Positions 10,672 through 20,350 of a DNA stretch of 64,000 bases are shown piece by piece. This DNA comes from Macrothele yani. Lineage: Eukaryota; Arthropoda; Arachnida; Araneae; Macrothelidae. The stretch spans positions 73,528,607 to 73,592,606 of the forward strand of contig CM077005.1 of NCBI GenBank assembly GCA_039090855.1, in the 5' to 3' direction. The notes below the pieces were generated by a model. The model made no database searches. It saw nothing but the letters and a program-made list of their open reading frames with translations, and had not been told where the DNA came from. Position 1 is the stretch's first letter. The number at the start of each line of letters is the position of its first letter. Both the position numbers and the translations under genes were made by a program.

Positions 10672-11242
10672 TAAATTTCTCCGTCATTTTTGGTTCACGC
10701 CGAGGATCGAACCCGACTCCACTTATTCCGGAACAAGTCGCTCTCCCAACTGAACTACGCAGACGTTCGTTCTCGCTGCTATCTACCTTTATATCGTGTG
10801 CGTCCTGCGGGGCAGGCACGTCACATCTCTTCCCCCTCCCGAAAGACGGCCGGGGCATGGCCCACCCACTGGTCAGCTGTGACCATGAATCGTAGTAGGC
10901 AGCCATCCGCTGAAGAACGTGCCCTTGAGAACTCCCAGTCAATCTGGTGTGTGGAATGCAACGTCACACGCATTTTTTTTCGAAGCGTTGAAGAAGGGAT
11001 TCTCTGATTTTTTTATCTCGCGGTGTGGAAAGAACATCACACCATTGCGAGATCTTTAACGGCCGGGTCATCCGGGAAGTTCAGGCGCCATAACGGCCGG
11101 GTCATCCGGAAGTTCGGACTGGATGTAACCCGAGTCCACTTATTCCGGAAGAAGTGGCTCTACCAAATGAGCTACGCAGACGTTCGTTCTCGCTGCTATC
11201 TGCCTTTATGTCGTGTGTGTTCTGCGGGGCAGGCACGTCACA
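10672..11242 (-). mobile_element. TRIM-like LTR element, subfamily A, rearranged 5' LTR
   Basis: Minus-strand element of 571 bp with a 4-bp target-site duplication ATTT (10668-10671 and 11243-11246). The 3' LTR is 10672-10825, preceded in the element's sense by a purine tract (complement of 10826-10840). The primer-binding-site-like TGGCGCCTGAAC is the complement of 11079-11090. The 5' LTR (about 11110-11242) keeps its start and its tRNA-like A box. Its 3' part is replaced by a second copy of the internal GAACTTCC..GGATGACCCGG sequence. The rest of the internal sequence matches the copy at 33689-33955. Confidence 0.82.
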
Positions 11243-11344
11243 ATTTATTTTCATGATGTAGGATATTATTTACCTTTATATACAATGCATCGGTGTGCAA
11301 AGGTTGTACAGAGATACCTTATGTATAGGAAAGTAACTTTTCCT

Positions 11345-12330
11345 TGTACAACTTGGAAAAAAATCAAACCCAAAGGGGGCTTTCCCCTAGATTTGGGAAG
11401 GTTGCTGCAGGATTTGCCTTCGATTCGACCACAAGAGCATTTCTCATCTTGTTTGCCAATGTTGGGCTGTTCTGTCTGGCTTGCAGTAGGCGTTTCAACT
11501 CATCTCAGATGTATTCTATGGGGCTAAGATCGGACTCTGTGCAGGCCAGTCCAATTCTTCGACAGTCATGTCATCAAACTATTCCTTCAAGGACTTCGCT
11601 TTGTGGACGAGGGCATTTGTCAAAGGAAATGACCCTTGCTGAACTGTTGCCATAATATGAGATCATAGAGTTTTCGAGAATGTGATTGTCGGCAGAAGCA
11701 CTAACATTCCCGGGCACTAGAACTAGGAATTCCAGGCCAAACCGTGAAAATCATGATGCCTGAATCAGAGCATGATGCCTTCTTCATCAAACTTTGCAGT
11801 TGGTACAACACAGTCGTTTAAGTAGAGTTCACCCGGCATCCTTCACACCCAGAATCATCCCGTCGGACTGTCTTATGGAGAAGCGTGATTCTTCACTGCA
11901 GAGACGCTTGTCCATTGCTCCTTAGTTCACTGACGCCGAGCTTTAAACCACTTCAACCGAGGCTTGGCGTTGATCTCGCTGTTAGACTTACATGTAGTAG
12001 CTCGGCAATGGAAGCACATTCCCTTCATCTCTCGACGAACCGTTATGGTGCTGGTGTTCATTCCGAAGGCATTTTGGAACTCGGTGGTGAGTGTTGCAAT
12101 CGAGGACAGGTGCTTTTGTCGCACAACCTGCTCAGCACTTGGCGGTCTCTCTCTTTCATTTTACGTGTCCTATCAATTTGTGCTTGCGCTGTTGTTGATT
12201 CTACGTATTTCCATTTCCCAAAAGCATCACTTACAATTAATCCGCGCTGCTGCAGCAGGGCAGAAATTTTCCGACTTGTTGCTAAGACAGCGTTTTATGA
12301 CATTGCCTCTTTAAAAAACCCTAAGCTTCA
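11345..12330 (-). pseudogene. Decayed Tc1-like transposase
   Basis: Minus-strand fragments in several frames spell a Tc1-type transposase. They include a helix-turn-helix stretch with TLTTEFQNAFGMNTSTITVRRE (about 12030-12100), RLKWFKARRQW, the GELYLNDCVVP block (about 11830), NALVHKAKSLKE*FDDMTVEELDWPAQSPDLSPIEYI (about 11500-11610) and a leucine-rich C terminus. There are at least six stops and several frameshifts. It belongs to the same family as the remnant at 56195-56790, which shares the WRMSGxLYLxDCVVP block. I could not define terminal repeats. Confidence 0.75.
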
Positions 12331-12554
12331 CCATACTGCCCATTCGACGCTATGTTCTTATCTATGATGTTTGACAGGTCACTGCACCTTTTTTAATACC
12401 TGTATGGGCCATAGCTGGGACGTATATGAGCAAATCCACAACTCAAAAGGGTTATCCGGGTACTTTACTTTTGATGAAACACTGTATTTCTGCCTAACGA
12501 CAAACTCACTTATAAATTGTAGACCAGTACGGAAACAAATGATGCTAATGGTGT

Positions 12555-12716
12555 TGTGACGTACCTGCCAGCAGGACGCACACGACATAAAGGCAGATAG
12601 GAGTCAGAACAAACGTCCGCGTAGCTCAATTGGTAGAGTGACTTATTCGGGAATGAGGGGATCCGGGTTCGAATACTGGCGTGGACAGAAATGACGGAGA
12701 AATTTACTTCGTTATA
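12555..12716 (+). mobile_element. Solo LTR of TRIM-like subfamily A
   Basis: A single 162-bp LTR beginning TGTGACGTACC and ending TTCGTTATA, flanked by a 4-bp target-site duplication GTGT (12551-12554 and 12717-12720). It contains the tRNA-like segment at 12615-12687 with acceptor arms GTCCGCG and CGTGGAC, fully paired allowing G-U. A solo LTR is the usual product of LTR-LTR recombination. Confidence 0.88.
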
Positions 12717-12720
12717 GTGT

Positions 12721-13925
12721 TTGTTCACATTTATTGTTAGCACTGATGGTGACACTGCAACACAAATGTACATATAACGTTGAAATGTACTTCCTTATCC
12801 TCTTCTATTGGTGAATAAGAGATCATCTACAGAAAATTATGTACACTTCAGAACGTGTGTAAAAGGAAAATGCACTGAACATTTTATTGATTCTCACAAT
12901 TTTCCGTTTTGTTTAGCTTCCATATGAACTTAATATGAGTTTGAAAGGGTGAAAGCATTAAAGTTTGACAAATATTTCCACTTTCCTCTCCATCGTAATC
13001 CATTAATCTGAGATGTTTCACCCTCCGATGGATGCAGAAATTAATTTGAATTGCCCATTCGCATTACAAGCTCGATCAGATTAAATGTACCGGATCAAAA
13101 AACAAAAGAATCCATTAAGTCCACGGGAGGTTGGGTCCTGCCCCTTTGCCGTGAGTGTGTGTGTGTGTTTGCCAAAGGATTTGGGAGTCAGCCCTATTAA
13201 AGCACATAGTCTCACACATCAGTTCTCCTCTGAAGGCTGTCGCCATCGATTTCCCTGTCAAACAGTGTCGTGAAAATAAAGTTTCATTGCCGAAGTGAGT
13301 GCCGGCAAAATTAGCTGTCATAAAGATTTAAATGGACAACTTTCCGGTACATAGATTATGAGCGCCCGAGGATAAAAGAGATTTGGGTGCCCGGAAAATG
13401 AATCTGGAGGAAGTATAAGGGACGACGTGAGTTGTTCGTAAACACTGCATCTCAAAAACGCACAGGTGGTTATTTCACCGGAGCAAAAAGGATAGCGTTA
13501 GAGACGAGCTGTTATAATTCATGATTGCGTTGAAGTAAACAGCTCAGCAAATTCAAAAGGTGGGGGTTCCCCTTTGTTTGCACGCTTCTTAGAAATGCCA
13601 CGAATAAATTAGGATGGGATGTGCTGGATGAATATTTGAATTTGTGAAGTCTCCTGAGAGCTAAATCTCTCCCAGGAACAGCGCCACAGTCAAGCATAAA
13701 TCCCGAACAACTCACCAAACCCAAAAATTAAAAGATCTTTACTTTTTGGCTTCTTCGAAAATGCCTGCAAGTAAAATGTTGAGAGCTTCTGAAATTAATG
13801 CTTGAAGTTTATCGTACCGAGAGGTTGTACGCGTTCCACTGTAAAACTGTGGAAGGCATGCAATTTGAGTCATCAAGAAAAACTTCTTTTAATCCTGTCT
13901 TTCAAACTTCACAGCCGCAGATATA
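12721..13925. other. No recognised gene
   Basis: Nothing identifiable in about 1.2 kb. The open frames present are short and on opposite strands. Confidence 0.5.
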
Positions 13926-13949
13926 CACTGGTGCTAAAAATTAAAGGAT

Positions 13950-14590
13950 GACCTACAAAAACCTATATAGCTGCCGATGTAACCTACATAAACGTACATA
14001 GCTGCCGATGTAACTTACTAAAACGTATATAGCTGCCGATATAACCTACAAAAACGTATATAGCTGCCGATGTAACATGCAAAAAAGTCCATAGCTGCCG
14101 ATGTAACTTCCTAAAACGCATATAGCTACCGGTGTAACTTCGTAAAACGCATATAGCTGCCGATGTAACCTACAAAAACATATATAGCTGCTGATGTAAC
14201 ATGCAAAAAAGTGTATGCCGCCCCGGTGGCGCAGTGGTCTAAGCAATGGCTTCTGATCATTCGTCCGAAAGGGGTCCGGGTTCGAATCCCGGTGAGGCAT
14301 GAATGTTGTGTTTGTCTTAAGGCACTGAAACCAGTGACCCTAAATTAAGGACGGCCGGCTGCTTATAGCCCATTGAGTTGCTCACGGTGGTCGTTAAACC
14401 TCCATAAAAACAAATAGTATATAGCTGCCGATGTAACTTCCCAAAACGTATATAGCTGCCGATATGACATACAGAAACGCATATAGCTGCCGATATAACC
14501 TATAAAACGTATATAGTTGCCAATGTAACCTACAAAAACGTTACATAGCTGCCGGTGTAACTTACTCAAACGTATATAGCTGCCGATGTA
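13950..14590 (+). repeat. 31-bp minisatellite
   Basis: About 15 tandem monomers with consensus CGTATATAGCTGCCGATGTA plus AC(C/T)TACAAAAA. Individual monomers differ at several positions. The array is split by a SINE at 14217-14416. It sits immediately inside the left terminal repeat of a Tc1-like element. Confidence 0.95.
14217..14416 (+). mobile_element. SINE-A inserted in the minisatellite
   Basis: tRNA-derived head GGTGGCGCAGTGGTCTAAG (A box) and GGGTTCGAATCCCGG (B box), then a body ending GTCGTTAAACCTCC and a short A-rich tail. The four bases GTAT repeat on both sides (14213-14216 and 14417-14420). Part of the central body, the GGCTCTCTCCCTTCCCTGG block, is deleted. Confidence 0.9.
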
Positions 14591-14799
14591 TGAAAAATAA
14601 TGCACTAAATCTTCACGAACGTGACAATTTTGCTACGCGGAAGACAATTCTGCATTTACTTCCGCCACAGATAAGCCAAAATATCCAGTTTAGGATTGGG
14701 TTAAAAAAACACACCGGTCTACTCCGTCTTATAGCTGTTGTAGGGAACTATTGCTTTCACTTCGGTGGCATGTCGAGTGATTACGTCACGAATACATCG

Positions 14800-15715
14800 T
14801 GTAAACGTTTATAAGAAGCTGAAAGAGATTCATATAATGAAAGCCGGTCACTCCCATACAGAAATCTCCAGAGCATTGAATGTTCCACAAGATTTACTGT
14901 CAAGACTGTGGAGACAGTTTCAACAGACAGGGGTTGTTCGTCGTCGACCACAACAAGCCCGTTTTAGAGCCACATCTGCTCCAAACGATTGTTTTATGAG
15001 TATGTATACTAAGCAAATATCTTTGGAGATTGTGGCATGCATATACGTGGGTTTCAAAGTATACTTTTATTAGAAGACTTCGTGAGCAATGCCTTTATGC
15101 AAGGATATCGTTTATTTGTGTTCCTCTAACTTGCGCTGCACGGCGAGCCCATTTAACGTGGAGTCGCTAGGATCCAACTTGCAGGCCAGAGGATGAATTT
15201 TCTTTTCGATATTTAGCTTAAATACTTATTCGCAATGTATTCTAATCTGGAGAGAACTAGGAACCCCCAACAGTCCCTGTAACATCAGAGAAGGGAACTA
15301 CTGTAGTTGCATGATGTCTAAGCATGTAATCACGACAAACAGTTGCAGAGACCTGCTCATCTCTTCTCAGAGTCTCTATGTTACCGCCCTGAAGTGCAAG
15401 GGCAAGATCTTGAACCCATATGTCCGGCCGTTCAGGGAAGATATCATCCCGGATTTTACTCTTATGGATGAAAATATACAAAATCAAGATCATTTGGTCG
15501 ACGATTTTCTCGAAGATGAAGACATTTGCCAAATGGAATAGCCATCCAGGCCTCTTGAGCTTGTATGGGATGCTCTAGGGAAACGCATTTGAGATCTCCT
15601 ACTCTCTGTCAGAACCTTTCAATAACTCAGAATAGCTCTTGTTGAAAAATGGTTATTAATCCCTCAAAACCTCATTAATACTGTCATAAACATTATTAGG
15701 AGCCACTGCTTAAGC
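14800..15715 (+). pseudogene. Tc1-like transposase relic
   Basis: The frame with IMKAGHSHTEISRALNVPQD and SRLWRQFQQTG (about 14835-14935) is the N-terminal helix-turn-helix. RRLREQCLYARISFICVPLT (about 15075-15135) is the linker region. VTALKCKGKILNPYVRPF, LMDENIQNQDHLVDDFLEDEDI and LELVWDALGKRI (about 15380-15590) cover the catalytic half. The expected DNARPH is altered to ENIQNQ, so a catalytic residue is lost. Frameshifts, stops and deletions separate the blocks. The same family occurs at 16430-16980 and 61860-62210. Confidence 0.78.
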
Positions 15716-15897
15716 ATAATAGCAGTTAAGTATGACCATATTCTATATTAAAATACCACGTCTTTAGCAAAAGTCTTTAAATATTGTTCCATGTGTTTCT
15801 CTTTTATGTCAATTAAAACATTGTGATATCAACACATGCAAAGTATAAGATTATAATTTTCTTTTCTTTGAGTTACATAAGTAATAGAATAATATAC

Positions 15898-16105
15898 GTT
15901 TTTGTTGGAGGTTTAACAACCACCTTGAACAACTCAATGGGCAGTCGCCCATCATAAAATTTTGAACCATTGGTACCAGAGAAGTGGCAGAGAGCAAGCG
16001 ATGCAAGACAGACACAACATCCATGCCTCACCAAGATTCGAACGCGGGCCCTTCTCGGACGAATGGTCATAAGCCAACGCTTAGACCATTGTGCCATCGG
16101 AGTTG
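15898..16105 (-). mobile_element. SINE-A copy
   Basis: Minus-strand SINE. A T-rich start is followed by GGAGGTTTAACAACCACC, AACTCAATGGGCAGTCGCC, the internal TGCAAGACAGACACAACATC block, GATTCGAACGCGGGCC (B box complement) and AGACCATTGTGCCATCGG (A box complement). Confidence 0.88.
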
Positions 16106-16429
16106 CAATGTACTTCTTTACCGCATTTCATTGGGTTTTCTCATAAATATTTCGAGATACCAATGAATTTAGAAGTAATCCTTCAATTTTGAGCACCAGT
16201 GTATTTCGAAATGATGTTCGTGATATGCGTTTTGATCTATTCGTTCAGCACAGAGCATTACACTACTGTCCGAAATTAACGTGACAAACACAAAATTACG
16301 GACAACGCCAAATCCACAAGACAAAGTCTGATTACAAATGGTATAGACATACAGACAGTACATCGAGAACACAGTAATACACAACAAAAAGAAAATTCAA
16401 CACCGTATGAAGAGGAGGCAGGCATACGC

Positions 16430-16980
16430 CTGACAGCATGGCAGTCCAAAAGTGATGTAGCAAGTGGTGCAAGTTTCGAGGATGATGACAGGGAGTGTGA
16501 TTACGCAGAAGAGTGATATAGCTCGCACAATGAGCCCTCATGCTGTTTACAAAGCTGTCAGTGAGAGTTTGGGGGAATAAGAGATAATCTTCAATCAAGG
16601 GGTACCGGTGTCTCGAAAGAATTTTGAGAGGGGGCCAACGGTTTGTTGATGCTATTTCCTAGGCATCCCAGACGTGCTCTATCGGGTTCGGATCCAGAGG
16701 TCATGCCGGCTACTCCATACCGGGTGAATGTCTTCACTCTCGAGGCATTCGTCAACTAGCCGAGACCTTTGGGGACGAGAGCTATCGCACCTAAAATGGA
16801 ACTGGGAACAAACCGTTCCACTAAAAAGCCGTAGATGGTGCTTAAGGATGTTATCCCTGTAGCGTACAGCAGACAAGGTGTCTCTTGCAAACACGTGTAG
16901 CTTTATATACACTTTATCGTACTGTATTTTGTATAAAAATACGTTCTTAGTGAGACGGAAAATCTGGAAACTTTCCATTG
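16430..16980 (-). pseudogene. Tc1-like transposase C-terminal relic
   Basis: On the minus strand DTLSAVRYRDNILKHHLRLF, RSRLVDECLESEDI, DPNPIEHVWDA and SFVNSMRAHC follow one another with frame changes. They match the C-terminal half of the transposase family at 14800-15715. No N-terminal half and no clear terminal repeats were found. Confidence 0.75.
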
Positions 16981-17132
16981 TTATCAGGTTGATTTACTGT
17001 CTTACTAATTCCGCTTCTGTGTTAGGCAGGTTCCGTTTTAGACAGGTTAAATAGTACGTAATTTTCTGTCTTTCACTTCAGGACCTACAAAAGTTCCGTT
17101 TTGGGCAGGTTCCGTCTTAACAAGGTTTGCTG

Positions 17133-17198
17133 TATTATATTATATTATATTATATTATATTATATTATATTATATTATATTATATTATGTTATATTAT
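17133..17198. repeat. (ATATT)n pentanucleotide array
   Basis: About thirteen TATAT-type pentanucleotide repeats with one substitution near the end. Confidence 0.93.
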
Positions 17199-17549
17199 AG
17201 CCCGTTCCATGCACGGGTGAAAAAGCTGTGACAGAAATTTTTATAATAACACTGATACTTTTTTATAAAATTACTATGCAATGGAAAGAAAATGGAATAA
17301 AATACGACATAACACCTACGTAACAAGACAAACGTCGCAGACAGTTATTCGAGCACGTGCGTATTGCCACAGATGAAGTCGTTTGTCTTACTAACTTTAT
17401 TTTATTTTCCGGTATTTCTCTTTAATTTTACGTATCGTGCGATAGCGGCGAGCTTAGTTCCGATTTCGGCCACCGGATAAAAGCAAATGGCGCTGCAAGT
17501 ACTGAATGACGTTAGAGCGTTAGAGACAGACGTAGTCCATTATATAGGT

Positions 17550-17692
17550 TTTATTATATTATATTATATTATATTATATTATATTATATTATATTATATT
17601 AAATTATATTATATTATATTATATTATATTATATTAAATTATATTATATTATATTATATTATATTATATTATACAATACTATATTATATTAT
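17550..17692. repeat. (ATATT)n pentanucleotide array
   Basis: About 28 pentanucleotide repeats of the same unit as at 17133-17198, with scattered substitutions. The 350 bp between the two arrays contains no gene I recognise. Confidence 0.93.
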
Positions 17693-18850
17693 GCTCAGAG
17701 CAAATGTAGGAATCAGAAAAGCTTCCCTTTCTTTTTATCATCGAGTTCCTTTAATTCCATTTCGGCTCCTCTGAATGTCGCAGCTGTCATCAGCGTTTTC
17801 ACGAAATATCTGCTTGATACTTCATTCTGTAGGAAAGAGGAAGCACAGATAAATTCGTAATCATAGCAAAGGATCCACGACACCTTAATCACCCCGCAGA
17901 GAGCAGTAAATAGAAAGGGAAAGCTGAAGAAAAATCCAGCAATGCTGTTTACGGCAACAAACCTTGACTTGAAAGAACGTTTCTCTGGCTTTATGGGAAT
18001 ATGTCTTCAACGAATCACACGGGTTTGGGATCTTATTGCTGAGCGGAAACTTATTTTGGTTGCTTAAGCAGATGGCATCCCCTCCTTTCTCCCCACCTCT
18101 TGCAGCAGCGAACTTCCCACTTGCTTCACGTTTCTGTGAAAGTAAACCCCATTTGTGTTATTTAAGTCATCTGACTTGAAGCCCGTGTTTACTCGCCAAT
18201 GATGTGCCATAATATATAGATTTCTTCAAATGAAATCTGTAGCGGCGCTAAAACTTAATGACAACAAGAAAGTGCACTGTAATAAAAGTTATTGGCGAAC
18301 AGAGATTTTTCGAAGATGTTATACATTATTTTATTTATTTATGTGGCATTCACCTCTTCCGGGAGGATGCGAAAATCCTTAGTTTAAATCATGGGGAATG
18401 CATGTACATGGAAACATAGGCCTTTTGAAGACTTGGATTAAAGGATGTTATTGTGTTTTATTCATTACTTTAGAAAAAAAGAAAGAAAAAAGCAACGTAA
18501 TTATCGATTACTTTCTATGCCATATGTTGTAAATTTGGCATTAGGATAGTGAAATTAGAAAAGCGGCAACAATTTTTCCGGGTGTTTAAAAAGCTTTTAT
18601 CCAATTCATTTTTCCTTGAAAAAGCTTAATACATTTACATTTTTCTTCTAAAAATGTATTTTAATGCTAAATGTTTTAGTATTTCGGATGTATAATTTAC
18701 TTGTTGAACGAAATTTTGAAAGCTTTCCTTAAAAAAGTAAAGGTGGAAGAGGAAATTATAAAATGAAAAAGTTTTCCATGGATTACTTTTAATTCGATAA
18801 GTGCTATGCGTAATGTTTGATTTGCAGAAGTTTGCATTTCTTCCTAATTC
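17693..18850. other. No recognised gene
   Basis: Nothing identifiable; AT-rich, with short A and T runs. Confidence 0.5.
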
Positions 18851-19078
18851 TTTTTTTTTTTTTTTTTTTTGATTGGAGGTTTAACGACTATCGTGAGCAA
18901 CTCAATGGGCTATAAGCAGTCGCCCGTCCCTAATTTAGAGTCACTGGTTCCAGGGAAGGGAGAGAGCCAGTGCTGTAAGACAAACACAACATCCATGCCT
19001 GACCAGGATTCGAACCCGGACCCCTTACGGACGAATGATCAGAGGCCAACGCCTTAGACCACTGCGCCACCGGGGGGG
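18851..19078 (-). mobile_element. SINE-A, near complete
   Basis: A run of 20 T (poly-A tail on the minus strand) is followed by GATTGGAGGTTTAACGACTA. A GTCCCTAATTTAGAGTCACT block, a GATTCGAACCCGGACC B-box complement and an A-box complement CTTAGACCACTGCGCCACC complete it. Read in its own sense it starts with a tRNA-like head and ends in poly-A, as LINE-mobilised SINEs do. Confidence 0.93.
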
Positions 19079-19248
19079 GACTTCTTTTTTTTATTCGGAA
19101 ACTTTATGACCACCGTAAAGAACTCGATGGGCTATAAGCAGTTACTCTCCCCAAATTTAGGGTCAATGGTCCTAGAAAGGGAGAAAACTACTGCCCAAAG
19201 ACAAACACAACATCCATACCTCACTAGGATTCGACCCCGGACGAATAG

Positions 19249-19474
19249 TTTTTTTTTTTTTTTTTTGATTGGAGGTTTAACGACTACCGTGAGCAACTCA
19301 ATGGGCTATAAGCAGTCGCCCGTCCCTAATTTATGGTCACTGGCTCCAGGGAAGGGAGAGAGCCAGCACCGTAAGACAAACACAACATCCATGCCTCACC
19401 GGGATTCGAACCCGGACCCCTTACGGACGAATGATCAGAGGCCAGCGCCTTAGACCACTGCGCCACCGGGGCGG
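19249..19474 (-). mobile_element. SINE-A inserted in an older SINE-A
   Basis: Near-complete minus-strand copy with an 18-base T run. It is flanked by the 7-bp target-site duplication CGAATAG (19242-19248 and 19475-19481). Confidence 0.92.
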
Positions 19475-19513
19475 CGAATAGTTTTTTAGAAGCCAACACT
19501 TAAATCATTGCGC

Positions 19514-19723
19514 TGCCGCCCCGGTGGCGCAGTGGTCTAAGGCAATGGCCTCTGATCATTCGTCCGAAAGGGGTCCGGGTTCGAATCCCGGTGAGGCATG
19601 GATGTTGTGTTTGTCTTACGGCACTGGCTCTCTCCCTTCCCTGGAACCAGTGACCCTAAATTAGGGACGGGCGACTGCTTATAGCCCATTGAGTTGCTCA
19701 CGGTGGTCGTTAAACCTCCAATC

Positions 19724-19750
<27 letters not shown>
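19514..19750 (+). mobile_element. SINE-A inserted in an older SINE-A, opposite orientation
   Basis: Complete plus-strand copy, tRNA-like head first and a poly-A tail of about 28 bases. It is flanked by the 9-bp target-site duplication TCATTGCGC (19505-19513 and 19751-19759). This is the best reference copy of the family in the window. Confidence 0.95.
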
Positions 19751-19754
<4 letters not shown>

Positions 19755-19856
19755 TGCGCCATCGGGACGGCCTTGTTTTCCCACCGAGTATTCTATCGCA
19801 TAATTTAATCAGTAGCCTTAGTTCAGTGCGCATAGGTAGTAACACGTCAAATTGTT

Positions 19857-20035
19857 AGAAATATCGCTGACTCGCGACCATTCATCTGAGATGTATCCGG
19901 GTACGGGTCCCGGATGGGTGGTATCTTTGTGTAATGGAAGTCGCTCTCTCCCTTCGCTGAAACCAGACGAGCAATTGCTTATAGCCCACAGAATTGCTCA
20001 TGGTAGTAGTTAAACCTCAAAACCGAAGAAAGAAA
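19857..20035 (+). mobile_element. Diverged SINE-A copy
   Basis: Plus strand: CGACCATTCATCTGAGAT and GGGTACGGGTCCCGGATG correspond to the head. CGCTCTCTCCCTTCGCTG and GCTTATAGCCCACAGAATTG to TTAAACCTC correspond to the body, followed by an A-rich tail. Confidence 0.78.
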
Positions 20036-20084
20036 AAAAAAGATATAAAAGAAAAGAATTACCGCCTCTTATTTTTAGATATAA

Positions 20085-20350
20085 CTAGCTTCTTTACTAC
20101 CCGGGTTTGCCCGGGATTTAGGCTTATTAATTTCATATTCCCTTATATGTCACTGAAAAAATCGGGGAAAAAATTGATGCTTGCAAGAAAGAAAAAAGCT
20201 GATTTCCCAAATTCGGTCATTACAAATTATTTATTCATAGTGTTGTTATTTCAGCACTTGGCCGTACACAACATTTTTGGTTTCTCCTTCATCGGCAACA
20301 ATATATAATTTTGTTGGATCCTTTGCTCTTGACATTCCAACATACAGCTG
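20085..20350 (-). mobile_element. Helitron 3' end
   Basis: On the minus strand a 6-bp stem hairpin (CCCGGG-CAAA-CCCGGG, plus positions 20100-20115) is followed by 11 bases and then CTAG (20085-20088), with T as the next host base. This is the canonical Helitron 3' terminus (hairpin, 10-12 nt, CTRR, insertion before T). About 130 bp upstream in the same sense is the end of a helicase-like coding sequence. The 5' boundary was not found. Confidence 0.72.
20246..20350 (-). pseudogene. Helitron helicase C-terminal fragment (motif VI)
   Basis: The minus strand encodes QLYVGMSRAKDPTKLYIV, then ADEGETKNVVYGQVLK and a stop (TAA at 20248-20246). LYVGMSRA corresponds to helicase motif VI (the SR of VxxSR) at the C terminus of PIF1-like helicases, including Helitron Rep/helicases. 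It ends about 160 bp before the Helitron 3' terminus, as expected. Upstream of 20350 in the minus sense no continuing helicase frame was found. It is therefore either a truncated copy or preceded by an intron (CAG lies at the boundary). Confidence 0.68.

Larger units (their letters stand above)
13926..16201 (+). mobile_element. Composite Tc1-like element with 31-bp minisatellite and two SINEs
   Basis: The left end CACTGGTGCTAAAAATTAAA and reversed right end CACTGGTGCTCAAAATTGAA are clear terminal inverted repeats. TA flanks lie at 13924-13925 and 16202-16203. Inside, in order, are a minisatellite starting 24 bp from the left end, a SINE inserted in that array, transposase relics and a second SINE in opposite orientation. 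Total length is 2276 bp, about 1 kb more than a simple member of the superfamily. Confidence 0.85.
19081..19773 (-). mobile_element. Older SINE-A split by two younger SINE-A insertions
   Basis: The host copy is in three pieces: about 19081-19248, 19482-19513 and 19760-19773. Joined, they restore the order from GACCACCGTAAAGAACTCG through TTCGACCCCGGACGAATAG to AAGCCAACACTTAAATCATTGCG and CCATCGGGACGG, the standard SINE layout. It is more diverged than the two copies inserted in it, consistent with greater age. Confidence 0.85.

Noticed and set aside
13950..14590. CRISPR array (31-bp repeats)
   Set aside because: The repeats are contiguous with no unique spacers, diverged, and inside a eukaryotic transposon.
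17205..17222. Second Helitron end (GCCCGTTCCATGCACGGGT hairpin)
   Set aside because: No CTRR lies at the right distance after the hairpin on either strand; next to it is only the pentanucleotide array.
17550..17774. Protein-coding frame with Tyr/Ile-rich repeats
   Set aside because: It is a translation of the pentanucleotide microsatellite.
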